From contig NC_040025.1 in assembly GCF_000972845.2 (NCBI RefSeq), forward strand, positions 19,771,399 to 19,835,398: a stretch of DNA of 64,000 bases. Direction: 5' to 3'. The position numbers were made by a program, and so were the translations under genes. The stretch's first letter is position 1; each line of letters starts with the position of its first letter. The notes beneath the pieces are model-generated. The model saw nothing but the letters and a program-made list of their open reading frames with translations, did no database searches and was not told the DNA's origin. The DNA comes from Larimichthys crocea (Eukaryota > Chordata > Actinopteri > Sciaenidae). Shown piece after piece: positions 50,760-61,399 of this stretch.

Positions 50760-51130
50760 AACTCGTTACCAACATCTGTTAATTAGTTAATAAATTAATC
50801 TGCGGGGCTCAGATGAAAGGGGCGCAGACTCCCAAGGAAGTACATGGGGCAAAGTCATCCATCTTTGAAGAGAGTGGGACTCGACAAATATTGTCCCTGG
50901 GATTTGGGCTGTTATTACTTGGTCATTGGTTTCAGACCTCAGCCACTCCAGCCAAGCATTCTCAATGGAACCTCTTGTTTGCCCGAATAACCCCCCCACA
51001 GTCTCCTCACGCATCTCCACCACAATGCTATCCTTTATTGCATGAGGTTTCTCTTAGCAGAGGTGCTTTAAACATTAATTTAAAAACCCTCACACTGGCC
51101 CATCAGTCGTGTGTGGTGAAGCGCAGGTAA
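50760..51130. other. Candidate conserved non-coding block
   Basis: About 370 bp of unique sequence opens AATTAGTTAATAAATTAATC and includes AATATTGTCCCTGGGATTTG and TTGCATGAGGTTTCTCTTAG. It closes TTTAAACATTAATTTAAAAA, free of the simple repeats that dominate the neighbourhood. Appearance only. Confidence 0.22.
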
Positions 51131-52955
51131 CTCTTGTCCAGTCCCTCTCTCCCCTTCTCCTTCACTATGTGTCTAGTGAAACCCTCATCGTTCATCATTG
51201 CACTGATGAATAGTCCCATCAGTTAGAGCCTCAGGGCAGGAGCAGACAATGATACTGCTCTTTGCCACAGTGGATGATGATGACATTTGTCAAATTCTGT
51301 TTATATTGGTGATTAGATTTATGCTATTATATATACATAACCTTTTCCGCCTTTCGAGCTCTCGCTGCCAGGCTGATATTTATAAATTAGTCATGAAACA
51401 AGGCTCATCTTAGGTCAGCTCTAAATTTTCTGTCAGGTTTTGTCAGATATTTGTATTTTATTTACGTGTTCATTTAGGTATAGGTGTGAGCCATGCGAAA
51501 CCTCTGTTGGTCATCACAGATCACTAACTCTTTCACTCACTTTCCCTTTCTCCCTTACTTTAAATCTCAATCCCCTGTGCTGCTTAACTTTTCTGTGGTT
51601 CAAGCAGGAGGTGGTGACCTATTAATCAGGTTCCCGTGGCTGTTGTGATTGCCATTTTCCATAATCAGATACACAACACAGTCCAAAAGCTTTGGCTGAA
51701 GAAATACTTACTTTCGTTAACTCCTTACAGTTCTTGTGCTCTATTGTAGAACTCAATCCATGAGGACTGAGCCCAGGAGGAACCTGGAGCACATGGCTGT
51801 GCTTTTTAATTACATTTTATTAGGTATAAGGACTAAAGTGGCAGCGCAGTGTGTCTTTGTCTGTGTCAAACAGTTATGGTACAGGGAGAGAGTATAAATG
51901 GCCCTCATAAGCATATGACTGGTAGAAGGAGAGGGAAAAATCTCATTAACCAATCGTCTTATAATGAGTATAAAAGTTCAGGTAACCTTATTAGTCTGTT
52001 TTTTTTTTAATCTTCATATAATGTACCTTTATGTTTGGGTGTGTGTATACTGTAATGTGGTTCACCACGAACGTGTATAGGCATATATAACCTGTACCAC
52101 ACACACACATATGTCCACACAAACATAAAGAGACACAGGCAGGCAGGAAAAAGACATTCTCCTATGTTATTCTTTCCTCTACTCGGTCATTTAGAATAAC
52201 AGGGTAGAGTGAGAAGCTAAGCACGATGACGACATTAGATCTAAAAACAGTGTTGAATTGTTGAAGTGTCGAACACGCTGGGACGTCTTGACTTTGGAAA
52301 GTCTCCGGAATCGCTCGAGTGATTTTCACTCATTTTCTCCACCACTGTCATTGGGAGTCTTGTCTGCATGAGACAACAAGGAGACAGAGTCAAGATTTGT
52401 AGAGGCGCGTTTGTGTGTTAGTGTGTGTGTGTATCTATCTATGTGCACACTGACGCACATGTCCACATTACTCTCTTAATCTTCTTGGGCACTGGTCCAC
52501 CGTCCACATAACCTTAAATCTGTCAAATTTCCCCAACTAAAACAAGATCTCTCTAGGAGTTTGGTGTAATATCTTACTTTAGTACCAGTGCTTGTGTCAA
52601 GATGACAAACAACAGATTAAACAGATGTTTCCCAGACATTTCATTTATGAGCTATCATTGCCTTGTTCAGTGTTGTTTGCATTATTCTGCACGCTAGTCA
52701 CTGTGACAGTGAATATTGATGTTTATTTGCTGTTTGTAAAGCATCAGGGCTGTGGTATGTAGTTGAGTTTTATGTTTACTATGACTGTCATCATCAGAGG
52801 CACAGTAACTGTAAGAATATGTCTTGCAACTGTTTGAAAATGTGTTAACTGGGAGATGTATTTATGCTTGAGGAGTCTAAAAACAACAGCACGAGAGTCT
52901 TTAAAAGATATTTAGACCTCAGGTAACATATAAAGTATTTTTAATCATATGTCAG

Positions 52956-53028
52956 GAAATTACACAACATGTTATGCAAGTGATGACATGATAGGTGTCA
53001 TAACTTGCTTAATATGTTGTGTCATTTT
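52956..53028 (+). ncRNA. Strong imperfect hairpin, microRNA-precursor-like
   Basis: The arm 52962-52988 (starts ACACAACATG, ends GATGACA) pairs with 52996-53022 across a 7-nt loop, TGATAGG. Of 27 positions, 24 are Watson-Crick, one is G-U and two are mismatches. After one mismatch, four A-T pairs and a G-U extend the stem to 52956/53028, for 73 nt in total. Length, small loop and sparse internal mismatches fit a pre-miRNA, and it lies in the sense strand of a long intron. I recognise no known miRNA seed. A collapsed MITE or an inverted duplication would look similar, and transcription is not shown. Only the existence of the hairpin is certain. Confidence 0.45.
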
Positions 53029-54151
53029 ATTTACATCTAGGTGTGAAATAGATTGATATTCTAAAGTAATGCAAAGGACCAAAAAAGGCTTTACATGAAG
53101 TTATGTGAATGTATAGAAAGCAGTGTTTACTAGTCCAGTAAAATGGCTATTTTCTAGAATACTGCTCTGTCAATGCTGAAACCTTAATAGTGTGCAGTCT
53201 AGACTATTACTCTGGGTGTCCAGAGGCAAAGGGAAGGTGAGAGAGGCTGGATTTCTGCATATCGTCTTAATGGTCAGAGCAGAGCTCTGCAAGCCTCTCA
53301 GTCCTCTGGAAATGTCATATGATTCTACTCTGTGTCACTCTTTCTGAAGAGGAGGTGAGCTGATGTTGGTACGCAGCGGTACCCAGCATGCCACCCAGTA
53401 CCACACAAGGGTGAAAAAAAACCCCTGAATAATATTCTAGCTCTCTGAAACTCTTAGGCTTGAGCCATGTGATGCAGAGGTTATGCCAAACAACAGAACG
53501 AAGCATTGTAACATTGTGGGAGAGTGTGACTGTATGTGCACATGACCCCCACCCTTACCTTGATAACGTTCATGTTACAAATGTATCTATTGGACAACAT
53601 AATGACACTTGCTATCCCCGTGTTATCATCTTCATCTCTTCGTCTTTTTTTCCCATTCCTTATTATTTAATAGCTGAGATCAAATACTGGACACCATAGT
53701 TTATAATAAATATATGTCGTTCTTCCGGCTGTTATTTTATTGGGCGGTGTTTCTGGTGACAAAGCCTGCTCCCCTCTGCTGGCCAAGAGCTCACAATGCC
53801 ACTTTCTGAGCAAGTTCTAAGTGCTTTTAGTGTTGTGTGCCTGACGTTGTTTATTCAGGGAGGGAGAAAGAGAGAATGAGAAAGAGAGAGGAAGATAACT
53901 AGTACAACTGTAGAAAGTGTACAGTACAAGAGCACCCCAGCAAACACGCAGTGTGCACACACTTGAAGCATGGTGCACTCGAGCAGTACAAGTCAGCTTT
54001 TTTCCCAACCCCTCTTCCTCTCCTGTGCAGTGGGGCATGAGCAACAGAAGTCACCAACACTTTTTTTTTGTCTTTTACGCTGCTTTCCATATGCTATTTT
54101 CTCTTTTTTTTACTTTTACCCCTCTTCTCTCACACTTGCACATATATTCAC

Positions 54152-54155
<4 letters not shown>

Positions 54156-54195
<40 letters not shown>
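54156..54195 (+). repeat. (CA)n microsatellite
   Basis: About 20 uninterrupted units. Confidence 0.95.
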
Positions 54196-54196
<1 letters not shown>

Positions 54197-54569
54197 ACAG
54201 CCCCCTTTCTAGCATTCACATGATGGATCACCACAGGGCCTTCTGAGCATCACTCACAGAGCCTTGTGTTCAGCTGTACACGTATATACAAACATACTAA
54301 TGTGCCATTACAATTTTTGCAGATGGCAGACTGATCTATTTTGACTTGCCAATGTACTGTCAAGTTCTGATGTCTATGCATTAGACTTTATGTGCTTTCA
54401 TGACAAGATACAGAGCATGTGCTTTAATTATACCCAGATCACAGACTCAAATCTTTTCTTTTGTGATTCATTGATTTTTCAACCCCCTCAATCTTACATG
54501 CCCTTCCTCTCTATTTCTCCTTTCCTTCTTTTCTTTTTGCTCCCTCCTCCTCTTTTCCTGGCCTCCGGG

Positions 54570-54725
54570 GTCCCAGTGCTTCTAATTCGGCCTTATCAGT
54601 GAAGTAATTTAGCTGCCACAGCTTGGGTTTCTGTTGCGCGGCGAGCGGCCCCATTGTCCTGCCCTGCTGTTGCTGAGATAAACCCTCAGATTGAACAAAG
54701 TCCGCGCTGACCTTTACAAACTCCC
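54570..54725. other. Candidate conserved non-coding block
   Basis: TCTAATTCGGCCTTATCAGT, TTGCGCGGCGAGCGGCCCCA and TTGAACAAAGTCCGCGCTGA combine a small CpG-rich core with AACAAAG (a SOX/TCF-type word) in an AT-rich intron. Candidate enhancer by inference. Confidence 0.25.
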
Positions 54726-55357
54726 AAATCTCACTCTGTACACCCCTCCAACAGAGATTCTCTCTGCCTCAAGCTCTTTTTTTTTTTCGGGTTGGGTGGG
54801 GGCTTGGTGGACATCAAGTGGGAGGGAGAAGGTGGATGAGTATGTGTGCATGTGTGTGAAAGAGTGAGAGTGTGTGGGGTCAGGGTGGATTGAGTGAGCG
54901 TGAGATGGACAGGGGAGAGGGATTAAGATGGCTGACTGAGCCTGTCTATATTTCCAATGGCACTTCGTTCTGAGAGGGAGGCAGAGGAGGAAAAAGTGCA
55001 CTGCGAGCAAAGCATTCAAGTGTGCATTTTTCTGTCTCCTTTAGGCTTTAGGCTGCCAGAGAAGGCTTTTGTGAGACACATTCCCTGACCTTCCTGCCTT
55101 CAATGTTCAACCAGAAATATGATTTCTTTGCCATAAAAGACAGCTTGTTTCTTAGTGTCTTTTACTTGCTGTCGATGTTCCTGAAATGGCTCATTGAGAG
55201 AATCCTGACAAAAGCACCGTTGAACCCCTCGCCTTACCTCCATTGTTATCTATCATGTCCCTCATTCCTTGGCAGAAGGCCCAAGAGGAGTCTGTCGGGA
55301 TTGTTGCTTTGACACACAGTGAAACGGCTAGAGAGGAACGGTTATAGCCAAGTGGCT

Positions 55358-55380
55358 GGGGGGGTGGGTCGGGTGGGGGG
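55358..55380 (+). other. Canonical G-quadruplex motif
   Basis: Runs of G7, G3, G3 and G6 are separated by 1-2 nt loops (T, TC, T), followed by TGGTGG. All four runs lie on the + strand, so the structure could form in the intronic RNA as well as in DNA. Confidence 0.75.
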
Positions 55381-55935
55381 TGGTGGTTGCTGTGCCCGGG
55401 AGGTTTTGGGCACAATGCAACAAGAGTACCCTCTCCTTTGTGAACCACTGTCATCCTTCAGAATCCACTCAACTAGCTCTCCACGCTGCAAATCCTCTCT
55501 GCTCTCTATTCCAGCCGTCTGTCGGTCAGGCAGGGAACCTCATCAAAAGGTCTTGGAGTTCGGGATTGAGAGAGTGGATGGAGAGAAACAGGGTGGGAAG
55601 CAAGACGTGAAGAATCAGGGTGGGGGGCAAGGGACAGGAGCATAACAGGGCCCTAAGTTCAGGTGTAGGCTTCAGAGTTAGTGATGGATCAGAGAGAATC
55701 TGCACCACAAGATCCGTTGGTCAGGGTGGCCCTGTGTTCATCCCACCCTTCATCCCTCCATCCATCCATCCCTCCTCCTTTCCACCTCCCCCCGCCCACC
55801 ACCACCTGCCTGCAAGCCACCACCAGTGTTCCCAGGGAGATGAGCGCCACGGAGAAGAAGGCCCACAAGGGATTAACTTTTCACATGGCTGGGAGTCCTC
55901 GTCTCAAAAGACCTGACAACCCCAGACGGCTTGAT

Positions 55936-55993
55936 TAAAAAAGAAAAGAAGAGAAGAGAGGAGGAAAGGAGGGAGGGGGGGTGGAGTTGAGGG
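55936..55993 (+). repeat. Pure purine tract ending in a G-quadruplex motif
   Basis: From 55936 to 55981 every base is A or G, grading from A-rich (AAAAAAGAAAAGAAG) to G-rich (GGAGGGAGGGGGGG). It is followed by TGGAGTTGAGGG. Such tracts can form triplex DNA, and the 3' end supplies G runs for a quadruplex. Confidence 0.65.
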
Positions 55994-57726
55994 CACAGGA
56001 GGAGGAGAAGAGGGGGAATTCTTCACATGATGGCCCTGAGAGAGGGATTTTGGATATTGGGTGTCTTTTTTTCCCTTCGTCCAAAGCCCCCATGTCTTGG
56101 TTGAGAATGAGCAAATTGTTCCTCCTGTTCTCTCTGCAGTCCCTATGTTGCCCGGCCTAAAGATGTGGGTGGGCACCAGCACACATTGTTGACTCCTCAC
56201 AGGAAATCTAGAGATGTCCTCCAGTTTAAAAGAAAGGAAAAAAATAAATCATGGCGGAAGTGGTGGCTTTTGATTCCACTTTTCATCTGCTTTTTGGCCT
56301 TTGGGTGCCAGATCCATCAAAGAACCAGATGATTCAGTCATGGCTTCCAATTTTCTACAATGTTATGATTATATCATGATGATTATTTATTAATCTGTCA
56401 TTAATGTATTATCAAAAGCCTTCTGTTGTTCTGTGTATGTCAGCATTGCGTTACAGTCAAGGAAGACATTGGCAGAGAGAGTCGGCGAACCGTTGCAGGC
56501 TTAAAGTTCTAGTGTTCAAGTGGCAAGGCGCCCTATTTCCCCTCACTCTATCCCAGATAAATTGGGCCTCTCAGGTTTGTCTGTGAGAAAGAGAGGACAA
56601 AAATCAAAACAAACGCTCCCACTGAAGTGAAGATGGGAGTAGGGGTTGGCTTTCCTCTCTGGCTAGCGGATCAGCAACTCAACCTAGCGGGACAGCGGGC
56701 CACTTAATACCTCCCATCTTGTCCAGGTAACAGAGTGGCCCGACAGGGGGGTCAGGGAAGGTAGCAGGGTATCGTCTTACAGATCACCACTCACCCTCTG
56801 GCTTCCTCCACATGGCTCACTTACCCTCTTCTCATCTCCGCTGCTGGGACACACTCACCCTCTCTTCCCACACCCCTCAGCTAGGATACAAACATATCCA
56901 TTGAGAAAGTTTTCGTGTATGTTTACACCCAATTTCTCTCTAAAGGTTCGCCGAGATAACCCAAAATCTATGTGAATGCTAGCCAATTAGAAACTCAGGA
57001 TTTTCACGTTTTTCTACAATTGCCAGACTTTTTTCAAATAAACAAACACTGGAATTGTGTATTTAATCTTCAGTTTTCAGAGTTCATTGATTTCCGTTGG
57101 GTTATTTGCTTTATAGCCAACAAAAGGGCTTCTAGTGAGAAGGAAGAAGGAGAGTTAGGGGGAAAAGATCCATACTGGCACAGGGAACGTGCACTTGAAA
57201 AACCCTAACGTTTGGTTGACTACTTGAAAAAGGAAATATGAAAGCTCTAAAAGTCATCTAAAAAACACTATTTAGTAACTTCTGCTGTCAACACTAGTAG
57301 TGCAAAGGACAAGAAACTCCATATCCAAGGGGTGACTAACACAGTCAATTAACCCTAATATCAGCCCAGATTTCTCATTAATCATGCTGCTTACCTGCCA
57401 TATGGCTCCAGACTCCAAGGAGGCTCTGAACCTGTGCACTTGACCTTGGTGATGTACCCAGGGGAACGCAGGGGTTGATTTCTGTCATCCAATGTTGTGG
57501 ACCTTCTTCCTGGTCTGCTGGATAAATAGATGAACTCATAGATAGATGAATGGAGCTCCAGTCATCTTACAATGACCCACAGGTGGTTTATGTTTGTTCA
57601 CTTAAAGAAACACAAATGAACAAGAAGCATAATACACAGTAGACTTCCAGTGAAGGCTAGGAAACAGTATCAGACTATGATGATGTATCACCTTGCTGTT
57701 TGCAAAGCCATTGCTCTTAAGCAATT

Positions 57727-57980
57727 CTGAAAAGATTAGCCAATTAATTAATTAGTTGATCAATAGAAAGTGAATCAACAGTTTTGAGACTGAATTAATT
57801 TACATTTAAGTAATTTATCAAGAATAAATGCCAAGCATTGAGTTATTCCAGCTGTTTAAGTGTTAAGTGTGAATTTGCTGCTTGTTTTTGTTGTAAATTG
57901 AATATCTTTGGATGTTCAACCAAACAAAGCAAACAATACAAATATGTCAACTTGTGCTCTGAGAGATTATCTAAACATGG
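57727..57980 (+). mobile_element. MITE-like interspersed repeat, right-truncated copy
   Basis: AAAGATTAGCCAATTAATTA is followed by TAGTTGATCAATAGAAAGTG, then TTTGCTGCTTGTTTTTGTTG and AAATTGAATATCTTTGGATG. Next come a CAAACAAAGCAAACAATA segment and a CTTGTGCTCTGAGAGATTAT segment. This follows the percomorph repeat consensus in order (TTTGCTGCTTTTC, TTGAATATCTTTGGG, CAAGCAATTTGA, TTGGGCTCTGGGA). The right end is missing. Confidence 0.6.
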
Positions 57981-58089
57981 CTGGAATTTCTTTTCTTCAT
58001 GTTTCATGTTTTTGTACATTAATGGAGTGCACTCACTCATTTCCAGACACACTAACACACACATGTACACACCATAGCGCCCATGCAAC

Positions 58090-58206
58090 CTGGGATTCAG
58101 TGTCTTGCTCAAGAACACTTCAACATGTTGACAATAGGAGCTAAGAGTTTTAAGTGCCAACCCAATTAGTGAACGACCTCGTCTACCTCCTAGGCCACTG
58201 CCACCG
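58090..58206 (+). mobile_element. SINE-like repeat (TTCAGTGTCTTGCTCAAG type)
   Basis: GGGATTCAGTGTCTTGCTCA is followed by AGAACACTTCAACATGTTGA, TAGGAGCTAAGAGTTTTAAG, CCAACCCAATTAGTGAACGA and CCTCGTCTACCTCCTAGGCC. This agrees in order with a widespread fish repeat (GTGTCTTGCCCAAGGACACTTCGACATG ... TAGTGGACGACCTGCTCTACC...GAGCCAC). It lies about 110 bp after the truncated MITE-like copy at 57727-57980. Confidence 0.65.
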
Positions 58207-59124
58207 ACCTATTCATCAATACAGAGAATACAATACAAAGAATCAGGAGATAAAGGAGGAGAAAGTTATGTATTTGTGGAGATGCTAAGGGTATCTACAG
58301 ATAAAGAATAGCATACACACACTGTGGAATTAATTACTACTGTTCATAATTTGTGATATCTTTGGTCTTATCCATAAAGTACGGTTGTGGGAGATGTGGT
58401 AAAAATCTAAAAGCACATATAGTTTTGCAGCATGGATAGTAAACTGTATACTGAAATGTGACAAAAAGTAACAAAAAGTATGTAAAGTGCACGATTTCTA
58501 ATAATATCCACTCAAAGCTTGGGCCCCTGCTATTCCTGAAGTGACGAAAGTGACAGAACTGATATTACACACTGACTCATATTCTTCTGACCCTCGCACT
58601 AAATCAGTATCCAATCAGTATTTCTTTGTCTGAGCACTCCTTCCCTGCAGCACGGTTATCATTAAGTGACTCATTTAGGCCATCACAGGTAGGTCCACAT
58701 CATAGCCTGCTGGTGGCTTTTAATGGGGAATAGAGTTCTTTTTTACTGTAATGCATAATGTGACCCCTATAGTTTGGCACTGCATTAGTGCCAGAAGACC
58801 CAGCAGTGAGCCTTTAACCTGGGGACGACAGGGCCATGATTATGTTCACCGCAGGGTAGGCTTGGCCAAAGGACGCTCAACTATACACACAAAGGGACAT
58901 GCATACAATGACATATGTTGACACTGGGGCAATTATAGGCTTATATTTTCCGCAAGTCACTTTCTGTGTTTCAGGAGTTTCAGTTAGTTTTTGGCTTTTT
59001 ATTCAATTCTATTTCAATTCTATTTTTATTGTTTTGCTGTGCATTGAGGTATCATTTGATGATACTTGTTTTAACAAGTGAGAACTTTCATTAGATACAA
59101 AATAAGACTAAAGTCTTTATCTTT

Positions 59125-59160
59125 TTAAAGGGTCGATTCACCCAAATGACAAAGTAGGCA
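59125..59160 (+). mobile_element. Solo MITE terminus
   Basis: TTAAAGGGTCGATTCACCCA followed by AATGACAAAG matches the left end of the element at 49842-50112 (TTAAAGGGTCAGTTCACCTA). The body could not be followed and no right end was found within 400 bp. Confidence 0.45.
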
Positions 59161-59257
59161 CACTTACTCTGCCTGTCCCATTTCCCTTCTCGCCACTATA
59201 TCAGCTCTACGGTTACCATGTTTACTGTCTCTATTCACTTACTGACTGTCTCTTTTG

Positions 59258-59258
<1 letters not shown>

Positions 59259-59291
<33 letters not shown>

Positions 59292-59302
59292 AAAACACAC
59301 AC
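59259..59302 (+). repeat. Imperfect (CA)n microsatellite
   Basis: CA runs with AAACA interruptions. Confidence 0.88.
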
Positions 59303-59437
59303 AGGATCCAATCGTATTTCAAGATAATTCTCTCTCCTCTCGCTGCTCTTGTCTCGGTATCCTGAGCCACTAGACACTGAATGGACCACAGGGAAAGCTG
59401 ATCTCAGAGACACATATTCACACACACACTTCACACA

Positions 59438-59439
59438 AG

Positions 59440-59480
<41 letters not shown>

Positions 59481-59492
59481 ACGCACACACAC
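59438..59492 (+). repeat. (CG)/(CA)n microsatellite
   Basis: GCGCGCGCA leads into about 16 CA units, then CGTACGCACACA. The alternating CG/CA sequence is Z-DNA prone. Confidence 0.9.
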
Positions 59493-61368
59493 AAAACTGC
59501 GTGTGGTCCCACCATTTTAGTCCTCTCCGTGTTTGCTTCATCAGGTCCGTAGGTCAGGGTCTTGGACTTAAGACTAATCTTTTAAATTCCTCACTGTTTC
59601 AGTCCCTTTTGTCTTATCAGAAGTCACTTGCCCACCTTTATCGCTTTCACTTCTACTGTTTCTTTTGTTTGCAAGATTTCGCCTCTGTGTGACTACAAAA
59701 GGCTTGGTTGTTTTCTTTCCCATCTTTTTCTGTGTCTCTCCTTCTCTTTCTATTTTCTTTCTTCTCCTCCTATTCCCCCTTTGCATAATTCAAATCAGAA
59801 TCCCCATGTGAGCACCTTGCTCTTGACCTAGCTTAGAAAGCTCCTGATTGCTTTAATAGCAGTCCTTGGACCTGGAAGGTGGGCGTCTTTAAGGAACTCT
59901 GGTGAGAACGGTGTGTGTATGTGTGTGTGCACTGTGTGTACGACCAAAGGGTGGTTGATTAGAACTGACCTCAAGAGTGTCAGGAGAAAAAGAAGTACAA
60001 ATATGCAAAGTGGACGTGTGCACTTGCATAATTGGGGCAGAGAGGAGTGCAGCGAGGTCAAGTAGAACAAATGGTCAGCGGAGTGAACTCAAAGTCTATA
60101 AAAAAACACAAGCACTCACCACATATGTATGTATGTTTAAGGTGCACTGGTCACTTTGAGGTTAGTGAAGAGAGGCTGTGATGGAAAAAGTTACTAGTTC
60201 TACTCCCCAGGCAGGGATGTCCAACAACAGAAGCCTGAGGTTTGTAGTGGGAAGCTCCCAGATGAAAATAAGTGTGTGAAGCATGACATTACTGAGAAAG
60301 AGCTTATGTGTTTTGTCGGCTTACCCTCTGCAAGTAAGATTTGAAATATCAGTTGGCATAGACAAAAGTATAAATGCAAGCCAGTGTGTTTTGCCAAAGA
60401 GGCACAAATGTGCACGAGGCTAAGTCCTTCAACAGTGGGATTGCCCGAGCATTAGCCAAAGTCAGGAGCTCCAAAGTAAGGCCAGCTAAGGTTGGGGTGA
60501 GGCCTGGCAAACCCAAAGATTGAGTCTGAATTAGGCCCACCATTCAAAGCTAGTGAATGGAGTTCCTGAGCCTCCTATTCTCTACCAGCAAATTGGGAGG
60601 AAATCTGGCTATTGTGCAGAGTTTTGAAGAGGCTGGTGGTGGGAGGGGGGTGCACACTGCGCTTACCTATAGATGAGAGTGGAGACAAAAGATCCTGGGA
60701 CATCCAGGAGAGGCTTTGAAATCCCTCTTGGCTGGAGACGGAGGCGGCCTGGAGTAGCTCCTGGTGTAGAAAAGGTCAACAGTGCTCAGTCAGCATAGAC
60801 ACCGAATTGAGGAGGATTTAACTTGAGAATTTGAGAGGATGGAAAAGATAGGAACCTTAGATTAGAAAATTAGATTTCCATCATTTGAATTAAAAGTGAC
60901 TGGAATTCTTGCAAAATTGCAAACTTGTCTTTCAGTATCAAATATTCACTGTAGGCTTGAAAGGTGGATGGTGAAAGTTGTTCCCTCCTGTAGTCAGCCT
61001 AAATTAATTTCACAATCAATTTCACCATTTGCCTGAGGGGAAAAAATAAAGAAACTTCTCACATCACTAAAATCCACATTTTCTCATCACTTGAACTATG
61101 AACTGTTGTTAAGGCCTCTTCTATGCCCTGTAAGCCTATTTTTCTTACGGTATTTTTAATTGCTTCTAAAATCTTGGTGTACACACAATGCAGCACATTA
61201 CTTATCAAGTCGCATGCTCACTATCAGGATGTTAAGATTCCAAACTGTGATCAAAATACAACTTCAGCACCACATGCACTGTTAGTTTTTACTACTGCTG
61301 TTTTCCCTTTCCATGGAGCAGCTGAGCTTTTTAAGTGTGTGTGACAACTGACAACAAAGTAACTCCTA

Positions 61369-61399
61369 ATGATGATGATGATGATGATAATGATGATGG
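61369..61399 (+). repeat. (ATG)n microsatellite
   Basis: About ten ATG units with one ATA. Confidence 0.9.
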
